DNA from: Phycomyces blakesleeanus NRRL 1555(-)
Taxonomy: Eukaryota > Mucoromycota > Mucoromycetes > Mucorales > Phycomycetaceae
DNA length: 64,000 nt
Assembly (NCBI RefSeq): GCF_001638985.1
Contig: NW_017265138.1
Span: 992,001 to 1,056,000 of the forward strand
Direction: 5' to 3'
This document shows, one piece after another, positions 1-10,635 of this stretch. Within the stretch, counting starts at the first letter, position 1. The number at the start of each line of letters is the position of its first letter. The position numbers and the translations under genes are program-made. The notes beneath the pieces were generated by a model. It was not told the DNA's origin. It did not search any database and worked only from the letters and a program-made list of their open reading frames with translations.

Positions 1-68
1 TATATATAAAATTTTATATATATAAAAAAAATTGATGCTAACAAGATGATTTTTTTTTGTATCTTTAG

Positions 69-410
69 TGTATCATTAAATATTTTGCTTCATCTGAACT
101 CTATATTTCGTACTATATCTCACGTCATTTCCACTGGTTCCAAACAGCTCTTTACGTGACGCCCAAAGTCTCTCATAACCCAAACATGGCAGCCATGACT
201 ACCCAGTTGCCACGAAACACAAAGATCTTTCTTTCCGAAAACGACAGCATAGTTGACTCTTTGCGGGTCGACCGCTACCTAACCCATCATGGAATCGACT
301 CGGTTGTCATGAAAGACCTCGAGCACGCATCATTCCTATTCTATTCTAGCTGGGAAGACAAGATTCTCAAAACAATCAATGATTTCACCACTATCCACGA
401 CACCAGATAA
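69..410 (+). CDS. alpha/beta hydrolase, C-terminal exon only (gene runs off the left edge)
   Basis: Only the last exon is in the window. Bases 1-68 look like intron: a TGCTAAC branch-point motif at about 35-41, a T-rich tract and an AG acceptor at 67-68. The frame is open from 69 to TAA at 408-410. It reads like the end of fungal alpha/beta-hydrolase-fold enzymes: a helix with ISYYISRHFHWFQ, then a strand plus acid-loop segment (KIFLSENDSIVDS, where the Asp of the catalytic triad would lie), then LEHASFLF, in which the His would be the catalytic base. The nucleophile elbow must lie upstream of the window, so substrate cannot be inferred. The downstream neighbour is convergent. The fold is fairly secure; the subfamily is not. 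Confidence 0.6.
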   Translation, partial: CIIKYFASSELYISYYISRHFHWFQTALYVTPKVSHNPNMAAMTTQLPRNTKIFLSENDSIVDSLRVDRYLTHHGIDSVVMKDLEHASFLFYSSWEDKILKTINDFTTIHDTR

Positions 411-997
411 ACAAGTCAAGTCAACAAGATGTCTTTACATTACACTACACTACACTACACTACACTACAGAACATTGATCGATAGATGCGCTCTTGGTCT
501 TATAATATTCAACACAAAAAGAAGAAGAGGAAAGAAAGAAAAGTCTCCACACATTTGTACATACTACTTGTTTTCTTCCTCTTCTTCTTTTATTATTACC
601 ACATCCCTCACTCAAACTACCTCCTTTCTATATCTACTATATATCTGTCTAGCTATAGCCTTCCCCTTTATCTCTCGCTTTCTTTTGATTTTATATCCTC
701 TCCCTCTGATCCCTTGCATATATCCACCAAAGATTGATCTTTTTTAGAATTTCTCTTTCTCTCTCTTCTTCTTCTTATATATATCGTTCTCATATATATA
801 AAGGCTTAATAAAGAATATTATTATTATACTACCCTATATCTCCTCCTTCATATTCAACTGTCTTCCCCTCTTTATTTTTTTTATTATTTTTTATTACTT
901 GAAAATAAAATAAAAGACTTAACAGATATATATATATATATATATATACTGTATTATGTACTATTTACTATGTTGTACTGTGTTATTTACAGATCAT
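411..997. other. intergenic, low complexity, with a pentanucleotide microsatellite
   Basis: The stretch lies between two convergent genes. It contains an ACTAC-type pentanucleotide array at about 435-467, a long pyrimidine-rich stretch (540-780) and a TA dinucleotide run at about 928-948. Overlapping reading frames here are compositionally biased and I do not consider them genes. Confidence 0.7.
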
Positions 998-1967
998 TCA
1001 AACCGTAACACCAATCCTATGCGCCAACCGAAGGTATTGCTCGCGTGCCAATTTACGTTGTCGCCAAATAACCAATATAATTGAGACAACAGCTACCACA
1101 AGATTTATACTCTTTTTTTTTGTTTGTTTCAAAATAATATATTATATTGTACAATATAAAAAAAAGGGGGGATTCATTCATAAAATTTAGTTTTCTTTTT
1201 TTCTTTTTTTTTCAAATCTCACACTTCCCCCAAACAATGGCAGTATTAAACCCCCACAAATACACAATTATTCTTATTATTCTATTCTTACTATTATTTT
1301 GGTTTTATTCTTAATGCTACTTATTGTTATTTTCAAAAGCAAAACAAGCCAAAAAGAAAAAAAAATTACCTCGAATTGGATAAGCTGCCAACGTACAATG
1401 CGTTTGACTCGTGGACAACTACGGAAAGACGGCAGTGAAATAGCATCATAGTCATAGAAAGTCGTCTGATTCTTGCGGTCGGCTAAATCGGGGTCATTCC
1501 ACTCACACCGCACTGGCTCTTTATTACCAAATTCTGCACAATAGGGAATCGTTTTCTTTTTTTGGGATTTGGGATTTTATTATGTATAGTATAGTATAGT
1601 ATAGTGAGTATAATTATTTATTCTTAACCAACCCAAGAGAACATATATATATACAAATTACCTTTTCTAAAGAGGTACACACATCACAATCACCAGTAGA
1701 AATGCAGCTATACGTTGGAGTCTTTACATCTTCATGAGAATGTGTATAGTCCCCGAGATTTTGGGTAGATGACCCATGTTCTTCAGGAGGTGGAGCTCGT
1801 CGTTCAAAGGCATGGGATGGTACTAAGAATAACCTAGATAGACTATTAGTTTTTTTTTGTTTTTGTTTATGTTTATTCTTATTACTACTGCTAATTCTCT
1901 CAATCAAGATTCCATTAGCATACGTTATCAGGAAGATTATAAGAAGCCTTGAATTATTAGATTGCAT
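998..1967 (-). CDS. JTB: JTB-like (jumping translocation breakpoint family) membrane protein
   Basis: Three exons on the minus strand (1967-1662, 1555-1370, 1111-998) join in phase to give 201 residues. The protein starts with a signal-peptide-like segment (MQSNNSRLLIIFLITYANG), followed by a low-complexity stretch. A Cys-rich ectodomain comes next, with CDVC, then YCAEFGNKEPVRCEW, then SFRSCPR. A single transmembrane helix (LVVAVVSIILVIW) and a basic cytoplasmic tail (RQRKLAREQYLRL) follow. The order CxxC, further Cys residues, TM helix, RQR tail is that of the JTB family, described mostly in animals as a regulator of mitochondria and cytokinesis. The start is the first ATG before the signal peptide. 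Introns are 106 and 258 bp; the first holds an ATAGT pentanucleotide array and has a weak acceptor (AAAAAG). Confidence 0.75.
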
Positions 1968-3046
1968 GATGAGAATGTTGGATTCAGAGGGGATGAAGTA
2001 ATAGAGAGAGAGGGTGCTTTAAAATAATAATTGATTAATTGATTAAAAAATCTCTAATTCATTTATTCATTCATTCATTCATTTGTTACTTCATTTAATA
2101 AAAAAATAAAAAAGGGAACGATTTATTTATGTGACGTCAAAAAGTCATTAGGAAATATACTGCATGCATAGAAAGTGTTTGTATGTAATTATACATATTT
2201 TAAATAAATGTCAAAGGTTAATTCTATTTAAGCGCACATACATATTTGTATATAACCAAGATATTCTTATTCTTTTGTTTGCTTTCAAAACTATAGTACA
2301 CATGCCCCTCCTCCCTTTGCTCTTTCTTGTACGAATTATCGTCTGTATTATTCATCAACCGATTTGTAGAAAATAAAGAAAATAACCACCTTATTCTTCT
2401 TCTTCTTCTTCTTCTTTGTTGTTATTTTTTTCAAATTGTGTGTCATTTTACATACAAAACATATCCTGTACTCCAATTTTCTACATAGTTGGATTAAATG
2501 GAATTCCCTGTGCACATATATCGGTTTGTTAATCGCTTTTTTTTGGGATATTAGTGCATTGAAGGGAAGAGATAGGGCTATATTTTGATTAAATTATTCT
2601 ATGCAAGTTTCTTTTGAACTTTGCATAAAACAAGACAAGATCGAAAAACCACCAGAGTTTATAATTTGTTTGAATATTAACTTTCTCTTTCTTTAAAGTA
2701 TCTATAAAATAAATTCATTTTCATATAATTTTCATTTATTTATTTATTTAAGGTTTGCATATAGAATCAATTGGTTGGATTTTATGTCAGTTAATATATA
2801 CCCTATAGAAAAAAAATAGGCGATTTTAGTGAATTGTTGCAAGTTTTTCGAGGTTTAAAGTGTATTGTAGTTTAGTTTTAATTAAGCACCAATTTCTACT
2901 CCACCATGTTTTTTTGCAGTCAAAGCAAAACATCTTTTTCTTAGCTTTTTCAACCCATTACAAAACTAAATACCAAGTTATTCAAATCTAATGGCTTACA
3001 AGCGGTAGCTTGGGTGGGTCCTAGGCGGTAACCAGGACGAAATTTT
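1968..3046. other. intergenic, AT-rich
   Basis: Upstream region of the JTB-like gene. It holds the CRE-like palindrome, an ATTC tetranucleotide run near 2057-2080 and a TTC triplet run near 2392-2415. I see no gene; the small open frames here are AT-driven. Confidence 0.6.
2132..2139. promoter_or_regulatory. palindromic CRE-type site (TGACGTCA)
   Basis: A perfect 8-bp TGACGTCA palindrome lies about 165 bp upstream of the JTB-like start codon. This is the consensus for ATF/CREB-type bZIP factors. Placement in the putative promoter is suggestive; binding is inferred only. Confidence 0.35.
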
Positions 3047-3310
3047 TTATTTTCCTTGAATTCTAGTCAGTCTTTGTCTCAAACGACGACCCTCCTGGAG
3101 ATCTTCTTCTGCTTGTCTTCTGATACGTCCAATCCGAATGACGCGGGTGAACCTTACAGGTATAGTCTCATCATATCTCAGATTGTTAAGTATATGTCGG
3201 AAGTTCAGGACAGCAGCAAGATCCCGATTCCACAAACGATGCATAACCTCTGACCCGTCCATGTTCTCCAAACAATTTAGATCGGTACATCTAAAAAGGA
3301 CTTGTTTCTA
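3047..3310 (-). pseudogene. Fanzor/TnpB-like RNA-guided nuclease, decayed C-terminal fragment
   Basis: Read on the minus strand this frame gives CTDLNCLENMDGSEVMH, followed by LWNRDLAAVLNFRHIL, and then IPVRFTR with a basic Arg-rich tail and a stop at 3047. The Cys pair resembles half of the zinc ribbon. The Asp in NRDLAAVLNF fits the third RuvC motif (D-x-N-A-A type) of OrfB/TnpB and eukaryotic Fanzor proteins, and the IPxRF segment follows it in fungal copies that I recall. No start codon, no RuvC-I or RuvC-II motifs and no first Cys pair are found upstream, so this is a remnant of about 85 residues. Family assignment rests on this motif block only. Confidence 0.55.
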
Positions 3311-3835
3311 TTTTTTTTTTCACAAGGTCTAGAATTATTAAATGTCTTTAAAAAATACTTAATAGCTATCAAGGTTAGTATTAATAAAATACGAATCAGC
3401 AAAGTTGACAAAAGAAAGTAGCTTGAGAAGAATTGACAGAAAAATATCTACATCATGTACAGTTTGGTTGTCAAGATTGCTCGCATGCTCATTAGAAATC
3501 TCGGTAGATTTAGAGAATCGCAGGGAATCTGTCTTCTTGTTTTTCAAAAGTAGGAATCAGACATGACAATGTTAACACAAAGTAGGTTTATACTCTTTGA
3601 TAAAAAGAATTAATTAAGCAATATACATATCTTCATCAATATCATAGTACTTAGAGAATAGCCTTTTTTTAGATAAAAAATGTAAAAAGTATTACATAGA
3701 AATAGATATATGTATATTATTTAGTAACTTTATAGCTTAAACTGTTACAAAATATCATAAAAAATAGTACTTCTTCTTTCCATACTTCTTTATATTCAAC
3801 TTCTATTATTTTGATCAATAAAAACTATAAAATTA
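3311..3835. other. no recognisable feature between the Fanzor relic and MITE A
   Basis: AT-rich sequence. A 62-residue minus-strand frame at 3359-3547 has no recognisable motif and does not continue the Fanzor reading frame upstream, so it is not called. Confidence 0.5.
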
Positions 3836-4264
3836 GAGAGGGTGTCTTCGAGTCTGAATTGCAAATGCTTGCAAAAAATATTTTACGCGGCGAATTAAAT
3901 TCCAATATTTGTTTTGCAAATTTCATGGTGGAGGCCATTTAGTGAGCATTTGAAGCCAAAAGTTAGGGATTCCCTGATTTTTGACTTCAAATGCTCACTA
4001 AATTTCTAGTAAAAATTGAGCTTATTTTCCCCACTTCAAAACAAAATTTATGATAGCCAGTAGCCTCTTCTTCATACTTACTTAATAAAATAAGCCTTGG
4101 ATAGTCAAGTTTATTAAGGTCTATTTCCTCTAATTTTCTTAGTATCAATGTTTTCAACTTATAATATTCATAACTGTGTCTGAGTTTTATGCTTATCTTT
4201 GATTGGGTTTTACAAATAACTATTTTTTAGTCATCTTGAAATTATCATAACTCGACACCCTCTC
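3836..4264. mobile_element. MITE A, TA-flanked, with internal hairpin
   Basis: The ends are inverted copies of GAGAGGGTGTC, each flanked outside by TA (3834-3835 and 4265-4266), the target duplication of Tc1/mariner-type elements. The body is non-coding. Inside, 3939-3962 and 3979-4002 form a second, near-perfect inverted repeat (TTTAGTGAGCATTTGAAG against CTTCAAATGCTCACTAAA) around a short loop. Length is about 429 bp. No transposase is encoded; mobilisation in trans is inferred. Confidence 0.65.
3939..4002. repeat. inverted repeat (about 24-bp arms) inside MITE A
   Basis: Left arm about 3939-3962, right arm about 3979-4002, loop about 16 bp. The transcript of either strand would fold into a strong hairpin. 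It is probably an internal palindrome of the MITE rather than a separate gene. Confidence 0.65.
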
Positions 4265-4290
4265 TATTCAAATATAAAACCGTGCATTTA

Positions 4291-4547
4291 TGCCATTCAC
4301 CAGCGTACGAGGGAATTGTCGAGGGAATTGACAAAATTTCTAGAATAAGGACTCTAGTTACAAAAACGTATGTACTAAACGAACATACTTTATAAAGCTC
4401 ATTCTATATAGCCAAAATAAAACAAATCATTAACAAAAAAATAAAAATTGGCAGGGTATTTTAGTAAATAATTAAAAAACAGATGCTGAATAACAATCGG
4501 AATCGTATATGACGTGGCTCAATTCCCTCGTACACTGGTGAATGGCA
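4291..4547. mobile_element. MITE B, copy 1, TA-flanked
   Basis: Terminal inverted repeats read TGCCATTCACCAGCGTACG on the left and the same with one change on the right (CAGTGTACG), continuing into GAGGGAATTG. TA lies directly outside both ends (4289-4290, 4548-4549). The interior is AT-rich and non-coding. A diverged second copy of the whole element lies at 45407-45740, sharing the interior stretches CATACTTTATAAAGCTCATT and CAGGGTATTTTAGTAAA. It starts only about 25 bp after MITE A ends. Confidence 0.75.
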
Positions 4548-5015
4548 TAGATGCAAAAATAATCTGGGATCTAACGAATTGTATTATCCAAATTTGTTAT
4601 GAAAAGGGAAATATGTACCTAAAAATGGTATAATTTTGCTATTTTAAACGATTTTATTGGATTAAATAAAAAGTAATTTTAACTCTAATAAATAGTATTC
4701 GCTGTAAATACTTTTAATTTACTAAAGGCCAACATTCTATTGATAGAAATTACAATATTTTATTTATACTGTACTGTACTCTAGTAAACAAACGGTTCCT
4801 TGATGTTTTATTTTATCATAAAACTAAAAAGCACTTCAAATGAATTGAAACATCCTCTCTTTCAACCAGGCAGTCACGTACCGTCACGTCTGCATGACGC
4901 TTCTTTTATAATATGTGAAAGACGTATACGTCTTCAAGGCACCAAGTTACATTATCTCTCTTTTCTTTCTTTCTTTATTTCTCTATTTTATTCATATATC
5001 ATCAATTACAGAATC
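4548..5015. other. upstream region of the UBA/UBX gene
   Basis: AT-rich; GC rises towards the gene, with TCACGTACCGTCACGTCTGCATG near 4874-4896, a cluster of ACGT cores. A CT-rich tract lies just before the start codon at 5016. No other feature seen. Confidence 0.4.
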
Positions 5016-6686
5016 ATGGCTACTGATATCGACACTCTTGTTAGCATGGGATTTTCCCGCGGAAAAGTGTAAGCTTTATCCTATATATATATATCTTGAC
5101 TAATATGTCTAGCATAGGCAGAAAGCTTGGAAGGCAACCAAAGGAGCTGGACTTCAGCCTGCTATGGATTGGTAAATATACCTTTATCCTTTCATATTAA
5201 AAAAAAACACTAAAAAATCACTCATTCACTGATCGAATGTCATTTAAACTTAGGATTCTTGAACATCCAGAAGTTTCTGATGAGCCAGACGTTGAAGAAT
5301 CCTCTACTGGACAATCACTAAATACCACTACTTCTACTACCGACGCGTCGACCGATACCCCTACTGAGAATGAAGAAGGTATCCTATCACAACCAAAAAT
5401 CATTACAATAATGCGACTATATAGGGAGTATATAATACTGACATAACATGATATGATATGATATGATATGACATACAAAAAGGTGAAATCTTTAATGGTG
5501 AACAGACTGCTCACAGTTTGATTTGTAATGACTGCCAAAAGTTATTCCGGGATTGTAAGTTCTTTGTTTCCGTTTTTTTTGTAGACCATATATAGAAGTA
5601 TCTTTGTGAGAAAGTAAAAGACAAAGGAGAGATTACATTTGTGTGTGTGTGCTTGGTTGTTGGAATATTAAATACTTGACTTATTACTTTTAGCTACTGC
5701 TGCAGAGAGACACGCCATCAGAACACAGCACCAAAACTTCTCTGAGAGTACTGAAGTCATTGCACCTCTGAGTGAGGAAGAAAAAAAGCAAAAATTGGCA
5801 GAGTTAAAGGCTCGCCTGGCTGAGAAGCGTGCATTAAAGGCACAGGAAGAAGAAGCCGAGCGTAAACAGGCTGAAAAGATCCGTCGCAAGGCTGGACAGG
5901 ACTTGAGTGAAGTTAAACAGCAATTGGAAGCCAAGGAAATCAAAAAGGCCTTTGATCTGAAGCGCAAAGAAAAGGAGGATGACAAAAAGGCATTGGCCAA
6001 GATCAAGGCTCAGATTGAGGCTGACAAGAGAGACAGAGCTGCAAAGGCAAGTTGTAGTCCTGTAAATCACATATAGTTTATACATATATACATATATACT
6101 AGTCTGTGTATGCGTGTGTGTAAATTAAGCATATTGCTGATGAAGAGCAGCGGACAACTAACTTGGTATGTGATACAGAAAGAAGCTGCTAAGAATGGAA
6201 CACCTATTCCAGCAGTGGCCGCTCCAGAAGTGGCTACTCCAGTAGCCGCGTCTGCACCAGCTGCCAAAAAAGAATACACAGAGGCTAGATTACAGGTATA
6301 AAAAAATAAAGATAAGGCCAACTAAATTTGGAATATATGTATATATATTGTATTGATTGATTGACTGTGGGATTATTTGGACAATTAGATTCGTGTGCCT
6401 GGTATCTCTCCATTGACAAGCAACTTCCCTGCTGATGCCACACTTTCAAGTGTCCAAACTTATCTTCAATCCAATGGATGTGTCAATAACTTTACACTGT
6501 CTACCACATTCCCCAGGTAAAGTATTGATAAGGATATAACTGCTAATAATCGGTTACAATTAATTGATGTGTACCGTACTAAATCGTGTGTGCTATAGAA
6601 AAACATTCGGTACTGACGATCTCAACAAATCACTCAAAGAATTGGGGTTGGTTCCATCTTCTGCGCTTGTCTTGACCTATATTTGA
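5016..6686 (+). CDS. UBA-UBX domain protein (UBXN1/SAKS1-like p97 cofactor)
   Basis: Eight exons: 5016-5068, 5118-5171, 5254-5378, 5483-5554, 5694-6046, 6179-6295, 6389-6516, 6599-6686, all phases consistent. The N-terminus is a UBA domain (MATDIDTLVSMGFSRGKVQK, then AMDWILEHPE) that would bind ubiquitin. A CxxC-containing segment (ICNDCQKLFRD) and a long charged coiled coil follow (EEEKKQKLAELKARLAEKRA onward). The C-terminus is a UBX domain starting IRVPGISPLTSNF and ending SSALVLTYI, which should bind the AAA ATPase p97/Cdc48. This is the UBXN1 domain order, so a role as ubiquitin-binding p97 adaptor is inferred. Intron 5 starts with GC (AAG then GCAAGT at 6047); intron 3 contains an ATATG array. 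It is convergent with the cyanase gene, 159 bp away. Confidence 0.85.
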
Positions 6687-6845
6687 AATAGACAAATCTA
6701 TCTACATATATAACACCCACATACAGCCTAATGAAGAAAGAAAGACCTTTTGTGTTTTTTGTGGGCGTGTATTTAGGTGAGGAAATGTGCAGATTTTTAT
6801 TGGCTTGATAAGAATAGTATGAAGATATAGAGTTTTTGGCCAATT

Positions 6846-7752
6846 TTACCATTTGGCAAAAGAAAGAAATTTTCCTTCTAGTGTAATTTTGACACGGTCT
6901 CCTTTAGGATGTGGCACCTATATAATATATATATATTTTGGGTTTCATTTATTAAATGATTAGATACTGAATTGAATACTTCAAAGTTTTGTGCCTCTTT
7001 TCTTTCTTTACCTTGTCCACATGCGCTGAAAAATCAATAGCTGACATGATACCATCACCAAACTATATAGTTGTATTAGCTTATTATTGTTTAGCATTTA
7101 AATATATCGCCAGACCTTTTCATGAATGATAGCCTTGAGTGGATATCCATAAACTTTTATGATTTCCAATAGGCGATAGAGTGTAGGATCTGATGGTGGT
7201 AGATCAACCAAACTGTGATGTATTTGATTAGCACAAAAAGCAGGCTAATGTTTTTTTTTAATATTATGATTATTACCCTCCACGGTCAGGGAAGAACTGA
7301 TCACCGAGCTCTTCTTTGAGGTGACTGGTGGGAATATTTAACACACTAGACAGCTTTTCCAATTCTTCTTGACTTGGCTTTGTCTAGATTTTATGGCATC
7401 TCCTTCTTTGATGAGTATTCTTTTTTTCTTTCTTCAAGGTAAATACAACACACTACCCACCTGTCCATAGAACATTGCTGCCACATACACCTCATCATGC
7501 CCAATTCTCTTTCCAATGTCTTCAAAGCTGTAAATTTACAAAAATCAAAAGTCAGGTATAAAGTGTTTAGATTGTCATACTTTATCATCCTACCTTAACT
7601 TTCGTTCTGCCTTTGCGGCAAACATGCGCTTGTTGACAGAAGCAAGTTTTGGATGACACTAGTAAAGAATATGAATGGAAATACGCGTATTTTTCTTCTT
7701 CTTTTGAGTGATCAAATGGGCCACAGCCAACAGAAAATCAACTTACGCTCAT
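6846..7752 (-). CDS. cynS: cyanate hydratase (cyanase)
   Basis: Seven minus-strand exons (7752-7747, 7658-7594, 7527-7461, 7383-7277, 7212-7116, 7062-7012, 6917-6846) give 154 residues, normal for the family. Cyanase converts cyanate and bicarbonate to ammonia and CO2, in the cytosol. The N-terminal helical domain runs from CHPKLASVNKRMFAAKAERK through EVYVAAMFYGQ. The C-terminal catalytic domain has YRLLEIIKVYG and FGDGIMSAIDFS and ends KGDRVKITLEGKFLSF. Arg95, Glu98 and Ser121 align with the known catalytic Arg96, Glu99 and Ser122 of the E. coli enzyme. The first exon contributes only two codons (Met-Ser), so the start depends on that small exon; its donor (AGC then GTAAGT) is excellent. 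Confidence 0.92.
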
Positions 7753-10635
7753 CGTAAATAATAAAAGAAAAATGAAAAAGAGAAAGAAAAAAGAAATGGA
7801 AAAAAAAATATGTGGGGAATCCAAGCGTCTTTAAATGACCGCTTGCATGACGTTACTTGGTCAGGGCAGAGATGATTGTGAGTAGTGGTGTCTAAACTAC
7901 CACTATGGGAACAAAGGGCGATTTTGAGGGTAATTTTAGAGGCGATTTCAGAGGCAAATCTAGGGACAGGTTTTCGAAAACTCCCCTGGTTTGACCCTTT
8001 ACCTTCATGAACGCAGAGTTATTTTAATTATACACAAGTCCTTTATGTTTGATATATATGTATATGTATGTATATTGGCTTTTAAAGATATTAAGCATGA
8101 GAGCTAAATAATCAATATAAACCATTCTGTATTATTATGCATTGCTCGTTAACTGTAGGTTTATCCAATGTATAATAAAGATAACAAGTTAATGAATTTT
8201 TTGCTATTTTGATTTACCAATAAAGTTGAACAAACTTTCAGCAGGTATGGCATTACAAGCCTCGGTGATCTTTTAAAATGTTTCTCTTCAATAAGCATCT
8301 TGCAATGCTTCAATCTTTCTAACCGTAGGTTTTGATTGATGAGTATTACAATTATTGATAGCTAAATCAATACGATTATTAGACATTCTTTCTAGCTTTT
8401 GTACACAATGTATGTTTCTTAGCTGTCCAGAGTATATATTTCCCTAAATTATGGTTTAGGTTTTGTTTAAGAAACATTGGATTTTGCTTTAGTACCGTAA
8501 CAGCAAACATCTTTATAGCACTGCTTGATCAGGTTGTGTGATTTGGCCTAAAAAAAAAGAAATGAAGTAGAGAGCGATTGATATTTTTGTTAAAAAAGAA
8601 AAAGAGTTGATGTCATTTATTTAACACTTTAATATTGCTGTAGAATTACTTTTTGGTAAAGTGATATTAGTTACAGTTCTCGCTGTATAAATATATATGA
8701 TTATATAATAGAGAATGCATAGCGAATAAATAAAGAGGCAAATGTATTAGTTTACTTTATTTCTTACTAGCCATAAACACCCCTTTTATTTTTGTTACTA
8801 ATTAATAAATAAATAAATATTTAAAGAAATAAAGTGGGATTCTATTGAAAGGCCTAGTATGAATAAGTTATAATTATGAATATTGCTATGACCATGACTA
8901 TGAGTACTGATATTTTTGTGAAAATGATATTCTGTCTGTTACATTCAGGGCACAAAAGTGGAGTTACAAAAATAAATAAAGTACAAGCTGTGAACCACAA
9001 AGACTAACGGACTTGAAGTATATCCTCTCAATTAAGCCTGTGACCCCTCTTACAATTTGATTTTAGTTAAGTTCAATTCGGTTCAAACAATTATAAAGGT
9101 TAATAATAATATGTTACATGTTACAGGCTCTAGAGTGTGTGAACAGTTAATCAACCATCGACAATCCATTGAAACACCTCATTTAAATACATCTTTGGAG
9201 AAATTTGTTCTTGTACTTTATTAAAAAAGACAGAAAATTGAAAGATAAAGCTGTATATCCTGTAAAGAACGTACACAGCCTTGAACCTTTCTTTTTTTTA
9301 TGCACGCAGAGACGGAAACAAAAGAAGGGGGGGAGCTGGGGGGCTAGGTTGAACACAAAATACCATATACAGTACAAACGGTGGGATTTGTCACTTTGAG
9401 GTACTCACGGAATTCTTTACTGATATAGAGTGTCTTGATACAGGTACTAAACACAATATTCAGTGATCTTTATATTCCAAAAAAGAATTCTGTTAAAATC
9501 CGTCAAGCACTACCCGTAAGAATCATTTTTCTAGGTTTTTATACATCGAGCACTGATAACTTTTTTAAAAGTGACATCTAAGGACAATATATGTGAAAAA
9601 AAGAAAAAAAAAAGATTCTTTATGCTTTATGTTTCAAACAGAATCATATCTGAGTATAATTTATATTGCAACACCGCCATAAAATTACGTAAAAATATCT
9701 ATATATAGAATTTAGTACGACCCTGAATATGCTGTTCAATAACTTTATCAATATACATTATTCTGTACCAATAAAGGATTCCGAGAATACCTGATATGTC
9801 CAAAGTCCATTTTGTACTTGTATTTCAGTTTAATGTGCTGATATATATATATATATATATTCTGTAGAAAATAATATCTATAGATGGAAATGAAAACCGG
9901 TCAACCGTAACTATTGACGAATACCTATTGGCCTGGCGATAATCTATTTTAGGATTAGCGATAATTAAATTTAGGAACCCGACACTTACTTTTATCAAGA
10001 CGACAAATTTCCACCCTTCACACTCATACATGTGTATATGCATATTTACATGTCGAGTTGATTTGTTTTGCTATTGCTATTGCTATCATTACTTTTAACC
10101 CCCAAAGAATATCTAATTATATATCTATTTAATTATATTACATACGAGAAAAGATAAAAAGCAATAACCCCTTCTTTGGATCAATATGATCTAATTATGT
10201 ACCAAGAGTTGTTATGGTGTCATTTGGTAATGATATCTAAAGATAGTTGATCGTGTGTAGCGGTATTTAGCAGAAACAGATCGCCCTTTATTAAGTCATT
10301 CATTTACTACAGTGTTAGTTAGTTGGTTGGTTGGCTATTAATTAGAACATAGAGCGTTGGTTTCCAAAAAAAGAGAACATGGTCAAATTAAACTCGGGGT
10401 ACACTCCTGTGCCAGGTTGTTAGGAATGAAAGGGTATCCTTTATGTCAATGTGGGTCTATTGTTAACATTGAATTAATATGTATATATCAAAAGTAGACC
10501 AATGCACAGACAGGGTATTTAGATACATATACATATATATATATTCTATTCAAGTGAATTGAAGTAATAATGGTAATACTTATCATAATTATAATTATAA
10601 TAAAAGTGAAATCCTATTTTAATTAAGCTCTGACC
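7753..10635. other. long gene-poor intergenic region
   Basis: Between the cyanase promoter and the decayed FAH-family gene. It includes a possible 29-codon frame at 7905-7994 encoding a Gly/Asp/Phe/Arg repeat, a weak transposase-like fragment at 8204-8386, and GTTG-type tetranucleotide and TA runs near 10316-10340 and 9841-9860. The remaining open frames are short and AT-biased. I see no intact gene or tRNA. Confidence 0.5.
8204..8386 (-). pseudogene. possible Tc1/mariner transposase C-terminal relic
   Basis: On the minus strand a frame with internal stops ends in KITEACNAIPAESLFNFIG followed by a stop at 8204. That block resembles the C-terminus of Tc1-type transposases (R-I-x-x-A-C-N, then a short helix with N-F-I). 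The upstream part of the frame is not recognised. Weak evidence; it may be unrelated. Confidence 0.25.
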
